DNA of 62,000 nucleotides from Mesostigma viride (GCA_009746045.1 RPFO01000079.1:1823844-1885843); one strand, 5' to 3'; positions 13,020 through 25,600 are shown, counted from the stretch's first letter. A program made the numbers and translations. Notes: generated from the sequence alone by a model not told the origin.

Positions 13020-13515
13020 TTAGTGTGGGCCTCCCCTATTAGGCACAGGCGCCTGGGCCTAGCCGGGCACCTGGCCCGCACAGATCAGGTAGACATATCA
13101 GATAGACTAGCTGGCACCAAGCCCGCCCAGCCCGGGCGATATGTACTCACCTGGCGTGCCCCAGGCCGCGTGCGGCAGGGCCGCCACCCGTGGACTTTTC
13201 GTGATAGACTCGGCATGGACATGTGCTACACTAGACGTGACGGGCTCACCCCCGGGCAGCCTCCTGGTTTGTCTGTAATATGGAGGCAGATGGTACGCAA
13301 GGATAGATGGCAAGTAGTGATGAAGGAGACCACCCCCAAGTCTGTGGGGGCTCCGCGTGTGACCGGGTATGGCATAATCATAGCGATTCGGGCCGCGGTG
13401 CCCACAACCCTGTAAGTAGGACCTAGATAGCTTACACCATTCATTCCATCCCATGTTCCCATCCCACAGAGGACTTATGCTCACGTGACGCAGTCACGTG
13501 TCTATTAATTAATTA
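13020..13515 (+). pseudogene. 5'-truncated non-LTR retrotransposon (C-terminal region and 3' tail)
   Basis: The frame from about 13023 encodes RRLGLAGHLARTDQVD and LAGTKPAQPGRYVLTWRAPG, the segment that follows the reverse transcriptase in LINE-type polyproteins. It is closely similar to 17130-17540, as is the 3' tail with GACTTATGCTCA, TCACGTGTCTATTAATTAAT. Truncation at the 5' end and an (ATTA)n tail fit target-primed reverse transcription. The frame ends early near 13415. Confidence 0.85.
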
Positions 13516-13519
13516 ATCC

Positions 13520-13920
13520 CTATAAATTGCGTAAACCGGCTAACTCAAATTACAAACACGTTCTTCCGAACAACCAGGAGGGTTGTTGCGGTTTGCTGCG
13601 TGTGATCGGCCGCCTGTTGATCAAAAATTCGCGCAGTTCGTCGATGACCAAGTCGCTCGGGACTGGGAGCCGGAATTCTGCAACACCTCCGGACCATCGT
13701 CGTGCCTGCGCATCGCATCGTAGACGACATCGAGCAAGAGCTGCACGGGCTGATCGGCATCCAGTCCGTCATTACAGAGTTAAAGCTGCATTGCACCCGG
13801 TTAACCAAATTGGTTAACCGGGTGCGGCAGGAATTGGTGGCGAGGCGAGGCGGTGCGGAGGTGCCGGCCGAGGTTGTGCGTCAAGAGTTAACGCCAAGCG
13901 CATTGGCGTGTTCCTGATTC
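13520..13920 (+). pseudogene. Degenerate copy of the gag-like frame
   Basis: The sequence aligns with 14580-15060, sharing CTAACTCAAATTACAA, CAGTTCGTCGA and GGACCATCGTCGT and, after frame changes, the peptides FAQFVDDQV and DDIEQELHGL. Frameshifts and stops break it. It directly follows the tail of the retrotransposon fragment at 13020-13515. Confidence 0.65.
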
Positions 13921-14571
13921 GGCATATCTCTACGATTCCAGCGGCACCAAAACGAGTTCATTCCGACAAGTATCAAGAAAGTTATGGTGTTCCGACTTCC
14001 CGGTCGCGCGCGAGCGCGAGCCGGCTGTTCTTCCAAGTCGTGCGTGAATATGTGCCGACGACATACTGGGTCGACAGTAATTCCTGGGCTGACAGGAATT
14101 AGGTGCTGTACCTACGACGGTATTGGATTAATACGTCGTACGCAGGAAATAGGAACCTTAACCTGTGGTCTGTTGGTACCACAGGCTTAGTCCTGGACTA
14201 TTGGGTGCAGACGCAATATTAATCATTGTGTGGACTGTACTCTGTGGTCACTGTGCCTGTATGGCAGAACTACTGTATAGGATCTGGACGCTGTACAGGT
14301 TATTAATACTGTACCGGGGTGTTAATACTGAGCAGGCCCTAGGAGGCTGCTCAGGCCTAGCAAAGCACAGTGAACAAGTATATAAAGAATAGGCCAGTGC
14401 CAACTGGTCATCTTGCGAGCCCACCTCACGTGTGTTGCCTTGACTTGGCAAGCTCGTGTCTAAGCCTCAAGTGACTGAGTGCTGTAATCTTATCCATTTT
14501 TAAACAAAGCTCCGTTCCAACCACATTCGCATAATTGCTGCATTGCAACCATATCCTTATACATTGCACTT
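13921..14571 (+). other. Possible promoter/LTR-like segment with TATA box
   Basis: There are no coding frames of note. TATATAAAGAATA at about 14379-14391 is a strong TATA-like sequence about 200 bp before the gag-like frame, and several short direct repeats (GTACCACAGGC-like, TTAATACTG) precede it. This could be a long terminal repeat or internal promoter of the element encoding 14672-15178. No second repeat copy was found to prove an LTR. Confidence 0.35.
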
Positions 14572-14671
14572 AAAAACGTTAACTCAAATTACAAGCAGTC
14601 TCGACGGAACGACCAGGAGGGTTGTTGCTGTGTGCTGCGTGCAGCGTTAACGACGTGGTGAAGCTCGTCGG

Positions 14672-15178
14672 GTGTCGAATGGTCACTGCAGGAAGAACCG
14701 CGGCAGCAGGATTTCCGGCTTCCTCGACAGGCTGCTGGTGGTTCTATTTCCCCTGATCGAATTACGTCGTGTTGTTCGAGATTTATCTCTCTTGCTTGCA
14801 GATCGGCCACCTGTTGACCGCAACTTTGCTCAGTTCGTCGACGACCAGGTTGAGGATTGGGAGCGCATCTTGCGGCACGTCCGGACCATCGTCGTTCCGG
14901 CACACCGAAGCGCAGACGACATTGAACAAGAACTGCATGGTCTGGTCGGAATACAAACCGTGATCACATCATTGGTCGACAGGGTGCGTGAGGAGTTAGA
15001 GGCCAGGCGAGAAGAAGCTGCGGAGCCAGATGGTGCGGTGCGACAAGAGTTCTCGCAGGCAGCGGCAGGTGTGGGCGCACAACGTGCGTTCGCAGGCGCA
15101 GTTGGCGACGGGGGAATTGCGGCAGGACCAGTTCGACGTGAGCGGCGAGTGGCAGAGCGCTACCGCTACAGGAGTTAG
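14672..15178 (+). CDS. Hypothetical protein, coiled-coil, probably gag/ORF1-like of a retroelement
   Basis: An open frame of 168 codons. Residues about 45-120 (RPPVDRNFAQFVDDQVEDWE onward, then ADDIEQELHGLVGIQT and VREELEARREEAA) are charged and helical, and likely form a coiled coil. A second, frameshifted copy lies at 13520-13920. The two copies share the peptide better than the flanks, which suggests the frame was once translated. There is no zinc knuckle or enzyme motif. The start codon is uncertain and the C-terminal 40 residues are low complexity. The gag/ORF1 assignment is inference from copy number and context. Confidence 0.4.
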   Translation: MSNGHCRKNRGSRISGFLDRLLVVLFPLIELRRVVRDLSLLLADRPPVDRNFAQFVDDQVEDWERILRHVRTIVVPAHRSADDIEQELHGLVGIQTVITSLVDRVREELEARREEAAEPDGAVRQEFSQAAAGVGAQRAFAGAVGDGGIAAGPVRRERRVAERYRYRS

Positions 15179-15743
15179 CATATTGGTGATGCAATATGCT
15201 AAGCATATCATACTTGAAGTGGCCTTTCCAACGCCGTGCTAAACGCCTTATTTGGACAAGGAACTTGAGAGTTATCAAGTCCCGAAGTGATGTCGCCGGA
15301 CGCTACTGCAGTACCAGGACTATAAGGACACGTGAGGGACAGGGCACGTGGCAGTGTTGGGTGAACCATCACAGGTTACGTGTCACAGGACCAACTGTCA
15401 CTAGGAGGTACTGTGGTCAGTATTGGTTGATGGTACCAAGAATGTCACAGGACTTTAGGACTGGCAGTCCTGCAGGCCTGGGATGTACGGGTACTTGTCA
15501 TGATGGATAAATCCAGAGCGTTACTGTCATTCATGGAAGGACAGATGTCCTGGATTGATACAACCAAGGAAACTGACAGTGGCGGATCTGCTAAGGCATT
15601 TAAGGCCTGGCAGCAATGGTGAAACCTAGAAAGGCTCGGACACAGCAGTGGCCAAGCGTCTTTTCCCAACACCGTCCGTGGGTGCTGCCGCCTCAGGCTA
15701 GTGACCACAGGGTAGTGAGGCAACTGTGGTAAAGGTTAAAAGC
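15179..15743. other. Unassigned; small open frame at 15502-15621
   Basis: Mostly featureless. An ATG frame of 39 codons at 15502-15621 (MDKSRALLSFMEGQMSW at the start) has ordinary codon use and may be the beginning of another element protein, but nothing identifies it. Confidence 0.35.
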
Positions 15744-16082
15744 CGCTGGCCGGGGGACGAAGAGCCCGTGACATCCGCCTAGGCTGCTGAGCACGCAAAT
15801 GATATTGCGCCGGAGCTGCAGGCCTCAGTGAGGATTTGAACCCCCGGCCTCCACGAGGCCAGGTTTTAGTTAGGTTAATTAGTGCCGGAACCTTTTTTGC
15901 CGCCGAGGTAAATCGGTCCGTCACACTATTTTGCCCGGAATAACCACTTTCGAGCATGCACCCAAGTTGATTCGGCCGAATTAACTTGGGTGCTCGGAAG
16001 TGGTTATTCCGGGCAAAATAGTGTGACGGTCCGATTTGCCTCAGTGGGCAAAAGGTTCCGGCACTATTTAACCAAGGTAACT
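15744..16082. mobile_element. Second, smaller copy of the fold-back element (S plus one palindrome)
   Basis: 15744-15867 matches spacer S of the element at 7651-8535 (GGGGGACGAAGAGCCCG, ACATCCGCCTAGG, GAGGATTTGAACCCC). It runs straight into one palindrome at 15868-16082 with the same arms (AGTGCCGGAACC, TTGCCCGGAATAACCACTT). The copy is more diverged and its palindrome has several mismatches. The same S-P order suggests S and P move as one unit. Confidence 0.85.
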
Positions 16083-16094
16083 AACTCCTCCCAC

Positions 16095-17625
16095 TGCGCC
16101 TCCAATTCACATTCAAAAATGTTCTCTCGGCCGTACGTCACCTAGGAGAAAGTCATTTATGGGCTTTCGTCCTGGGCGCAACACCGTCATGGCCCGATCT
16201 TCGTCGCGCGTCGCCTCTTCGAGGTAATTGCTCTCCTGCAACCTGGTGAGTTTCCCGCCATCCTGATCTTCGTCGACTTCATCAAGGCTTTTGATTCTGT
16301 CCTCTGGGACGCTCTATGGGCTGTCCTTGCTCGCGCTCGCGTCCCCACTCCCCTGATTACCGTCATCCGCACGCTGTATGAGGGGTCGACCACTTCGGTG
16401 CGCGCTCAACACGGCTTTACCCCGCCATGTCCACTGCAGACCGGTGTCTGGCAGGGTTGCGTCCTGTCGCCGTACCTGTTTATTATTGTAGTGGATTATG
16501 TTATGCGCCAGGCACGTGCTCGCTTTGCTAGCATTGCAGGCCGTGCCCCTGGCCTAGCGATCACGAACGAGCTTGGGGAAGGGGGGCCGACTAACCAGCA
16601 GAATTTACTAGCTGACCTCATTTATGCCGACGACATCACGCTCATCGAGAAGCCGGAGTCTGCCCAACTTTGGCTGGACTGCCTGGCACTCGAGGCTCGG
16701 GCGGCTGGTCTAGAAATCAGCCCCAAAACGGAGGCCCTGGCCCTCGGCATCGGCAGGGCCCCCACCCACACTCTGCCTCTTAGACGACACCGAGGTCAAC
16801 TACCCTACTTCAGGCTGCTTCAAGCTGCTCGGCAGTTGGCTTCCCGACTGCGAGGACCACCTGACGACACGGTTCGCCATGGCGTGGGCGCAACTCCATG
16901 ACCACCGCCGCTGGTGGAGCAACCCCGCCCTACCCCTGAATCGTCAAGCGTGACCTCTTCAAGGTCGCCATTCTGATGTTCCTGACCTACGGCGCCGAGA
17001 CCTGGAGACTGACGCAGGAGCTGGAGCAACGACTCGACGGCGCTGTCACCAAGATGCTGCGCCAGGCCCTTAACATCCCCTTTGGTTTGCACATTAAAAA
17101 TGAGGATTTGTATGCTGATTTGCCCTATGTTTCCCACATTATAGTTAGGCACAGGCGCCTGGGCCTAGCCGGGCACCTGGCCCGCACAGATCAGGTAGAC
17201 ACATCAGATAGACTAGCTGGCACCAAGCCCGCCCAGCCTGGGCGATATGTCCTCACCTGGCGTGCCCCAGGCCACGCGCGGCAGGGCCGCCACCTGTGGA
17301 CTTTTCGTGATAGACTCGGCATGGACCTTTGCTACACTAGACGTGACGGGCTCACACCCGGGCAGCCTCCTGGTTTGTCTGTAATCTGGAGGCAGCTGGT
17401 AAGCAAGGATAGATGGCAAGTAGTGATGAAGGAGACCACCCCCAAGTCTGTGGGGGCTTTGCGTGTGACCGCGTATGGCATTCATAGCGATTCGGGCCGT
17501 GGTGCCCGCAAACCTGTAACTAGGAGGTCTAGATAGCTTACACCATCCATTCCATCCCAATATTCCCCTCCCACTGAGGACTTATGCTCATGTGACGCAG
17601 TCACGTGTCTATTAATTAATTAATT
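16095..17625 (+). pseudogene. Non-LTR (LINE-type) retrotransposon, reverse transcriptase and C-terminal region, decayed
   Basis: Frames broken by shifts encode, in order: FVDFIKAFDSVLWDALW (RT motif A region), TPLITVIRTLYEGSTTSV, GVWQGCVLSPYLFIIVVDYV (RT block with QGCVLSP), DLIYADDITLIE (catalytic YADD at about 16624-16640), an ILMFLTYGAETWRLT stretch near 16970, and RRLGLAGHLARTDQVD near 17150. The 3' end is TCACGTGTCTATTAATTAATTAATT. The 5' part and endonuclease are absent. It begins just after the fold-back copy at 15744-16082. It would act in the nucleus on its own RNA if intact, but it cannot be functional as read. Confidence 0.92.
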
Positions 17626-17931
17626 AACATTCGGCTCCTAGATCAGCTATGTAGTGCAGAGGCAGTTACATACTTGATCCACTGGTTCAATGCCGCTGTA
17701 AGTTCAGACAGACCATATGTGTGTGACGTTATGCACTGTCAGCTGGAAATATTCCTATTTTCTATAAATTGCAAAAGGTGCTATATATATGTGATTTGTA
17801 CATATACTGGACATCTAGCTCCTTCATGTACGTCACATGTGCCCCGGACGCACCAATCACCAGTGGCCCGCATGCATGCCTGGCACAAATCCATTATAGC
17901 ATGCATTTTGACAATATCTCATTGGCACGCA
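17626..17931. other. Unassigned, no gene seen
   Basis: AT-rich spacer between the LINE tail and the miniature terminal-repeat element; nothing recognised. Confidence 0.6.
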
Positions 17932-17938
17932 TGGTCAA

Positions 17939-18649
17939 TTCTGATCAGACACTCCGCAAAGGTGAAAACCTTTGCGTTCAGTGCCAGGCCGCGGAAAACG
18001 CGGAAAACGCGATCTGCAAATGAATCCGACCGGAATCGAACTGGGGACCTCTCGCACCAATTTTGCTGACTATAGGACGGACGTCTCCGGATACCATGGC
18101 ATCGCCAACTTACACCTACAGTCATCCGCAAAAGTTCTCCTGTCCGGGGAGTGATGCAAGCCTTTCGGATTTGGTACTAGATAAATCACTCGAGATCTGT
18201 GTGTAGGAGTACTACACACGTGTCTGCACGCGAGACTTGTTCAGTCTCGCACCGTGAGACGGGCTGAACACGGCTGAATCCTTCTTTTATTAGAAGGGGG
18301 CGTAGCCGGTACTATCGAAATCAGCCAAGCGTATATTCTGATCAGACACTCCGCAAAGGTGAAAACCTTTGCGTTCAGTGCCAGGCCGCGGAAAACGCGG
18401 AAAACGCGGAAAACGCGATCTGCAAATGAATCCGACCGGAATCGAACTGGGGACCTCTCGCACCAATTTTGCTGACTATAGGACGGACGTCTCCGGATAC
18501 CATGGCATCGCCAACTTACACCTACAGTCATCCGCAAAAGTTCTCCTGTCCGGGGAGTGATGCAAGCCTTTCGGATTTGGTACTAGATAAATCACTCGAG
18601 ATCTGTGTGTAGGAGTACTACACACGTGTCTGCACGCGAGACTTGTTCA
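17939..18649. mobile_element. Miniature element with long direct terminal repeats (TRIM-like)
   Basis: Two near-identical direct repeats, 17939-18243 (305 bp) and 18336-18649 (314 bp), flank a 92-bp interior (18244-18335). The length difference is one extra GGAAAACGC unit. TGGTCAA lies immediately outside both ends (17932-17938 and 18650-18656), part of a 9-bp CATGGTCAA identity, as expected for a target-site duplication. There is no coding sequence. The interior has a purine run AGAAGGGGG before the right repeat, which could be a polypurine tract. Each repeat holds a perfect hairpin CGCAAAGGT-GAAA-ACCTTTGCG and a tRNA-like B box on the minus strand (AGTTCGATTCC). A TRIM-type LTR element is the best reading; a local segmental duplication is the alternative. 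Confidence 0.7.
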
Positions 18650-18683
18650 TGGTCAATCACCACGCTCGGAACCATTGGGCTGA

Positions 18684-19628
18684 CTACTGAGTGTTGGTGG
18701 TGGCGGTCGAGGTGGTGGTAGTGGGAACCTCTCCAAACTGGTAGTTATTATACAGGTCCATGAACATCTGCTTGGCTGGGATGCTCACTTGAAGCTGCGA
18801 TACAGGGAGACAGGCATGCGGAAAACACAAGAAACAGCCACCGTGGTAGCTTAGCATGAACCCACACAAAAATAAAGAGCTCTTAGGCCGGGACAAAGGC
18901 TGGCCCTTTCTCGAAACTGCTGTTGCGTGACTTGAGTGCTAGAAGTTGCTGGTACCTGCATGCTTCTTCCCCCCAACACTGAGGTAATGCCCCACTCTTT
19001 CTAACTAAGTATACTTCCTCGCTACCCTACAAACACCTTGGGTGGCATCTTGGCCTCCTGGCTATAGCAACTACTGTTGAAGGCATACTGGCACGCCACC
19101 ATGACATACCCTGCAAACGGACGCCTGCCCTCTCAACCACAGAACCATGCGGTTGCTATTTAGATCAGCACGTGGGCAGCAACATCAGGTGGTGGCTACT
19201 AAGCACTATCTTCTGGTACCCAAGCCTGCAGTATACGTGGTGGGTTCACCACCAGGAATGTGATATAGATACAAAACAAAACAAACCTTTACAACTCCAA
19301 TCGACAGAACAAGGCCTTATGTATGTTGTTATTGTCTGCATGAGGAACTAGGGCAGACCCACAGTCTGCTAACCCAGAGGCCTTTCATACAGAAGCATAT
19401 TGGGAGAATGCTTACTGCCGCCATGGCACTGTGGCTGCCTGTGCATTGCCCATAATCCCATCAAGCACCCAGGGACCAGGCAGGCGGGCCTGGTCATACC
19501 ACCATGGCTGGTTGCGTCGCCAGCATACCTTGATGCACGCGAGGAATGCGCCCGAGAGCTTGCGGTGGAGCGAGTAGGCCTCCTCGGGGGGGGGCGTCAG
19601 CCGGTGCTCCAGCATGACCTGCGCCAGC

Positions 19629-19678
<50 letters not shown>

Positions 19679-22600
19679 ATTCATTTAATCACAGTATTAT
19701 TATATTTTCAGTGTGCCAGAATTATTGTGCAAAATGCAGCAAGTCACCGTGATGGCAGATATGGGGCAAGTTCCCACATTAGAGCTAGGGGCAGGGGGGG
19801 GGGGGGACGGGCTGCCACTTACAGGCTACAAGCACCCATGTTAGCAACATAATCATGGACTCGGGTGGCTGGGAGAGGGGCAGCTGCTTGTAGGCTACAA
19901 GCACCCACATCGACATCCGTTACCCAAACCAGCGACTCCTCCACTGGCAAAACATGCACATCTTGCCCAGCCTGGCGAACCTTACCTGAATCCGCCAAGG
20001 GCAACGAACTACAGTGACCCACCTGCTAGTTACGCCATCCACCTTGCCCAGTGTCATGACTGGCAACGGCACCTAGCCAAGGGGATCCTTAGACTGGTAA
20101 GGCCGCCTACCTTGCTCAGCCCGGTGGCACTTCCCAATATTGCCACTTACCCTGGAAACCCTGGCAGTAGTACTGGAGAGACACGGCCACCCACCTTGCC
20201 CAGCCCTGTGACCCTCCTCGTCATGTTCTGCCCCGAAAAGGTGTACAGCCCGTCCTTGGCAAACGGCATGCCCACCACAAAGCCGGCCTCTGTGTGCGCG
20301 TCCAACATCGTGCTGCATACGATGGTGGGAGGAATATGAGAAAAAGGCGCATGGACACCATGGTTGAGCGTGGCGCGGGAGCATGGACACGATGGCTGAC
20401 CATCGTGCTGCCACTGGTACAACAACGGAGGCATGTGCATGAATGATTGAAGCGAGGATGGCGCTGCCTACGACATTGGGACATGCATGACGGAGGCATA
20501 CAACCACTACGGTTGCGCATGGTGCTGGCGCATGGTGCTGCCATCTGGCATAGGTGAGTGCAACCACACGAGTGGTTATCATGAGTTTAGGAACGAACTA
20601 GGAGCATGGTACTGCCATGTGGCAAAGAGCACACGCTGCAACATGACGGCGTGCGAATATTACATAGCCCGTATTGCCACACAGCACCACGCTGCAAAAC
20701 AACAAAATAGAAAACGATTCGGTTCCTTGCCCATAACCCCAATCAATGTATGTATAAACTATCCCCACATCTCCTCTCCCATTTCGAACGTTCATGACAA
20801 ACCTTCCCCACCCCCAACAGCCACAATGCAAATCATACATCATCAACTGCTATTGACAGCAGTTGATGGCCCCGAATCCGCTCATGGACAGTCGAATGCT
20901 GGCTTTAATTCTGGCTTAAATTCTGGCTTTGTGTATTGGAAAAGAAACAAGCACAAGCCTCACGAAATACCCAGTGACATGCAGGCCACAAGTACAGTGA
21001 GCCGACACGGTCAGTGCCATGGGTGGGTCACTGTAACAATTACCACGTGAAAAACTGCATGCCGGATGACAAGAACAAGTCGCGCAGTCAGGGCCAGGGA
21101 GGTAACGCAATCAGCAGAGAAGGCATGGGGTTGAGAGAAGGCATGGGGTGGAGAGACTGGAGAACGAGATGTTAGGGGAAGAGATGGCATGAATGAGGGA
21201 CCGTAATGCAAGCATAGCGTGCAATAACTAGTCACTCACCGAATGTCAGCATCGCCATGTAAGCAATGCAATTACTTACTCGTTTTCTTCTCCTGTGAGG
21301 AAGCCCAGTCGGCGCGAATACTCGATCACACCCGCCCGGTCCTTGATGGCGCATGCGTGCACCTGGCAGGCGACATGGGTGGTTCCGCACACGCCACATG
21401 AACAAGTAGTAGGGCGCACGTGGACCCAATAGAATAATAATAAACAGAATAATGAATATAACGATACTAAATGGTTCCATTTTTACGCCCCAAAACTCAC
21501 ATCAGGACACGCCTTCCCAAACTGGGTTGAGTTCATAGACGTGCAGACGACACATGCACACCCATGCGAGATGGGCACTACAATGACCCCATGTATCAAA
21601 ACACTTGGCCTTCTCGCTCGCGACGCCCTGGCCGTAAAGAGCCCTACCGTGTTTGGGTCGCCCTCGCAAAGCCAAGCTATAAAGGGGCGCCGCCCTCCTC
21701 AGTGGATCCCCTCATGGGTGCAACTGGACCAACGAGGGCGGAAGTGGCCAGGCGGACCTAGCTGACGCTACTCCTTAAAACAGCCATTCCTTGAGGCCTT
21801 GACAATGTGACACCTCCCCACACACCACCAGCCCCCCCCCCCCCCCCCCCCCCCCCCCTCTACAGACCCCCAGGGCCACCCGATGAACCTCCAACATGAG
21901 ACACCCTGTCAGGCGTCACTGGGCCTTGCAGGATGGCCTGAATGAGCCTAGTTTGAACGGGGTAATTTTGGACAGGGGGATTTCAACACAGCCTGGCTTT
22001 ACGCCAGGCTACACCGTGTCACGGCGGCACCCACCATGCGCAGGTAGTCATCCACAAAGGGCTTGGGGTAAGGTCGCGCGGCGCCGAAATCGATCAGCGT
22101 GAGCGTGTCGGTGTCTTGATCATACAAAAAGTTGCTCCAGTTGGGGTCCGTCTGCGCACAGGGAGATGCGCGGAACAGATATGAAGGGAAAATCTTAGGG
22201 TATTGGTCAGAACCCCCCACGGGGTATGATTGTGGGGGAGACGTTATAGGACAGGCCAAAACAAGGGCCAGTGAGGGTCATACACCATATGACAGCGTGA
22301 TCTCGTTGATATACTTTGTGTTTGGTACAATTTGTACATTGACACACAGCTCTGTAAGTAACGACACAAGAAAATGCTTCGAGCAAGAAGCGACACAAAG
22401 CTCCGCGTTGAAGTCTGCTTGCGCGCAAGGCGTACTTGTCTCCCTGATGCAGAGACGCGCCGGACACCAACAGTCTCAACACACCCGACAGGGGTCAACA
22501 CATCCGGCATGCCTCAACAAGGTGCAACTGCAAGCTGAATACAAGCAACACAAGGGCCTAGAATGCAAGGCCACGAGAGATCTGGAAAGGGGGTGGTTGC

Positions 22601-25600
22601 CGTCTATCTCCGCCATCATACTCATGGCAAAAACAAAAAAAACGGGATGGTTGCAGATAGACCATCAAGCCATCAGTAATGAAGACAAGATGTGACCTGG
22701 CCATTGCACCCACCGACAAGCACCGCCACCAGCAGACATTTGCCACCACAGACGCCCATGGAAAGCACGTTGTCTCGACTATAAACGAGACATGTCTCGA
22801 CTAACAACAAAATACAGCTTGTCTCGACTATGAACTAAATATATTATTATACTAGTTATAATATTATACTAGATAATGCACCAGAAGCTCCTGCGGGCAA
22901 ACACACTTTTGTGCAGCAAACCCACTACCTGCATCCGCGTGCACGTGCACCGCCACCTGCATGAAGCATGCACGACTGTCCCCAATCGGCACAAACCGGA
23001 ACTATACACCCCACCAATTTCAAAAGGCACAGACACATACACACGCAGACTCTCAGAGACCTGCATGAATTGCATACCTGCGCACACACCGCCTGCATGC
23101 AGCACTCATGAACCCATGAACCACCCGCCTGTACAAACCAAATTGGTCCACCCCACCTGGATGACTCTGGATGAGCGCCCACCAGCACAAAGCGGAACTA
23201 ACCACCCTACCTGTGTGATGATTGCATGGCCCGTGCTCACATGCGTGAAGCGGAACTACCCACCGCACACGCATCACCCCCCCCCCCCGTGAAGCGGAAC
23301 TACCCACCCCACACTACCACCACCCACCGGCCTGAAGCGGAACTACCCACCCCACACGCATCACCCCCCCCCCCGTGAAGCGGAACTACCCACCCCACGG
23401 GCTGATGGACATGAAGCAAGCATGACCCATGCTCACCTGCATGAGGCGGAAGAAATCACCCACCTGCATGAATGAACGCACACCCCACCTGCTCGAAGCA
23501 AAAGTGTACGGCAGTACCCGCGGATTACTACCCCATCCTTCCGCTGCGTGCACCAACAAGCCACATACCTGCATGAAGCGGAACTGGAACAGCTCCCTCA
23601 GCGTGAGGTCCAGCAGCCGCTGGGCAATGCTGTTGCGCACCGCCTGGCTCATCTGAGCTACCTTGTCGATCGGGACGCCTGCGCACGGCATGGTGGTGGT
23701 GAGACCATGGTCATAGAGGGCATGGTTATAGTGGCATGGAGACCATGGTCATAGAGGGCATGGTTATAGTGGCATGGAGACCATGGTCATAGAGGGCATG
23801 GTTATAGTGGCATGGAAACCATGGTCATAGAGGGCATGGTTATAGTGGCATGGAGACCATGGTTATAGAGGGCATGGTTATAGTGGCATGGAAACCATGG
23901 TCATAGAGGGCATGGTTATAGTGGCATGGAAACCATGGTCATGGAGGGCATGGTTATAGTGGCATGGACACCATGGTCATAGAGGGCATGGTTATAGTGG
24001 CATGGAAACCATGGTTATAGAGGGCATGGTTATAGTGGCATGGAAACCATGGTCATAGAGGGCATGGTTATAGTGGCATGGAAACCATGGTTATAGAGGG
24101 CATGGTGGTGGTGAGACCATGGTTATAGTGGCATGGTTATAGTGGCATGGAAACCATGGTCATAGAGGGCATGGTTATAGTGGCATGGAAACCATGGTTA
24201 TAGAGGGCATGGTTATAGTGGCATGGAAACCATGGTCATAGAGGGCATGGTTATAGTGGCATGGAAACCATGGTTATAGAGGGCATGGTTATAGTGGCAT
24301 GGAAACCATGGTTATAGAGGGCATGGTTATAGTGGCATGGAGACCATGGTCATGGAGGGACCAGGCAAGGGACCAGGTAAGACAAGCTGAAACAAGCGGA
24401 GACTAGCGGAAACATGAACTGGTGATCCACCACCTACACAAGCACACCTGCGTGACCCACCACCTACACAAGCACACGCGCGTGACCCACCGCCTTGCAA
24501 GGCCAGGCCTCTTCTAGGATGGTTGCATTCCAACATTGTAGAAATAGGCTCTGACGAGAAAGAGACCAGGTGGGGGAGAGCAGGGCAGGCAGGGTAGCTC
24601 TAGGGTGGCAGATTACACCATGGGTTGAACGATGGGTTAAACAATTAGAACGTCGCAAAAGGCGGACGACTGCGGACGCCTGCAAGACCCGCCTGCACAA
24701 CGATCCTGTGGAATGGCGCTGGTCGTTCCCCAGTAGCTCAGCAAAGCCAGCAGGACTGCACATGCTTCCGCTTTGCAGGGCAAGAACGCAGGTGGCGGGA
24801 TTCCCACTGTACAGAACGCAAGAAAAAGAGATGTTGCTGCTAGCCCAAGGAAAAGAAAAGGCACAGCCGTACCTGCAAGCAGCGCAAGTCTACCACCGCT
24901 CCCGCTGCACATCTAAGAATCCTTGCTCTCCATGAGCAGCAAGACGCACATTCCTGCTTTTTCCTCAACCAGGCAAGTCCCTTCTATTTCCCCCCACCCA
25001 GCACCCCCTGTGCCCCTACCGTGCACGTAGGTCGTCGTCAGCACGCGCCGAGTGCTGACGTGGTCCACCACCTCTGGCACATGAAAGCCCTTGATGCCCT
25101 CCATCAGCGACCGGAACCGCTTCTGGCTCTGTGCCTCGTTGACGTAGTCACACTCGCGCGCCAGCTCTTCTTTCGCCACCTGGCGGCAAGCGACGCGAAT
25201 CGCAACGACCGCTAATCGAAGTTGTGAGAACGAGGAGTGCTAGCGGATCCATCACTCAAGCCCCCGCTGCCCCCTGCCACACAACGCCCCAAAACATGAA
25301 ACTGTACAACCACGCGTAACCATCTCAGGCACCTGGCAACATTACTCGTGATGTGGAAATGACAACGTGGGCTGAAGCAGGGCTCGCAAAGCGAAACCAT
25401 GATAGGCATTATGCTCCATGAATACGCCCTTCTCCATCCTCCATCTTAGGCGAACAGGGTAGCATGCACCTTGGGGAACAGGGTAGCATGCACCTAGGAA
25501 AACAGGCCAACATGCATCTAGGACTGACATGCAATACCTTCATCCCTTGCCAGATGTGCAGCGCCCGTCAAGCCCCTAACCCATCAAGCCTCTACCGTAG

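Noticed and set aside
23700-24350. Regular repeats resembling a CRISPR array, as in several other intronic arrays
   Set aside because: Head-to-tail minisatellite units without unique spacers, in a eukaryotic intron.
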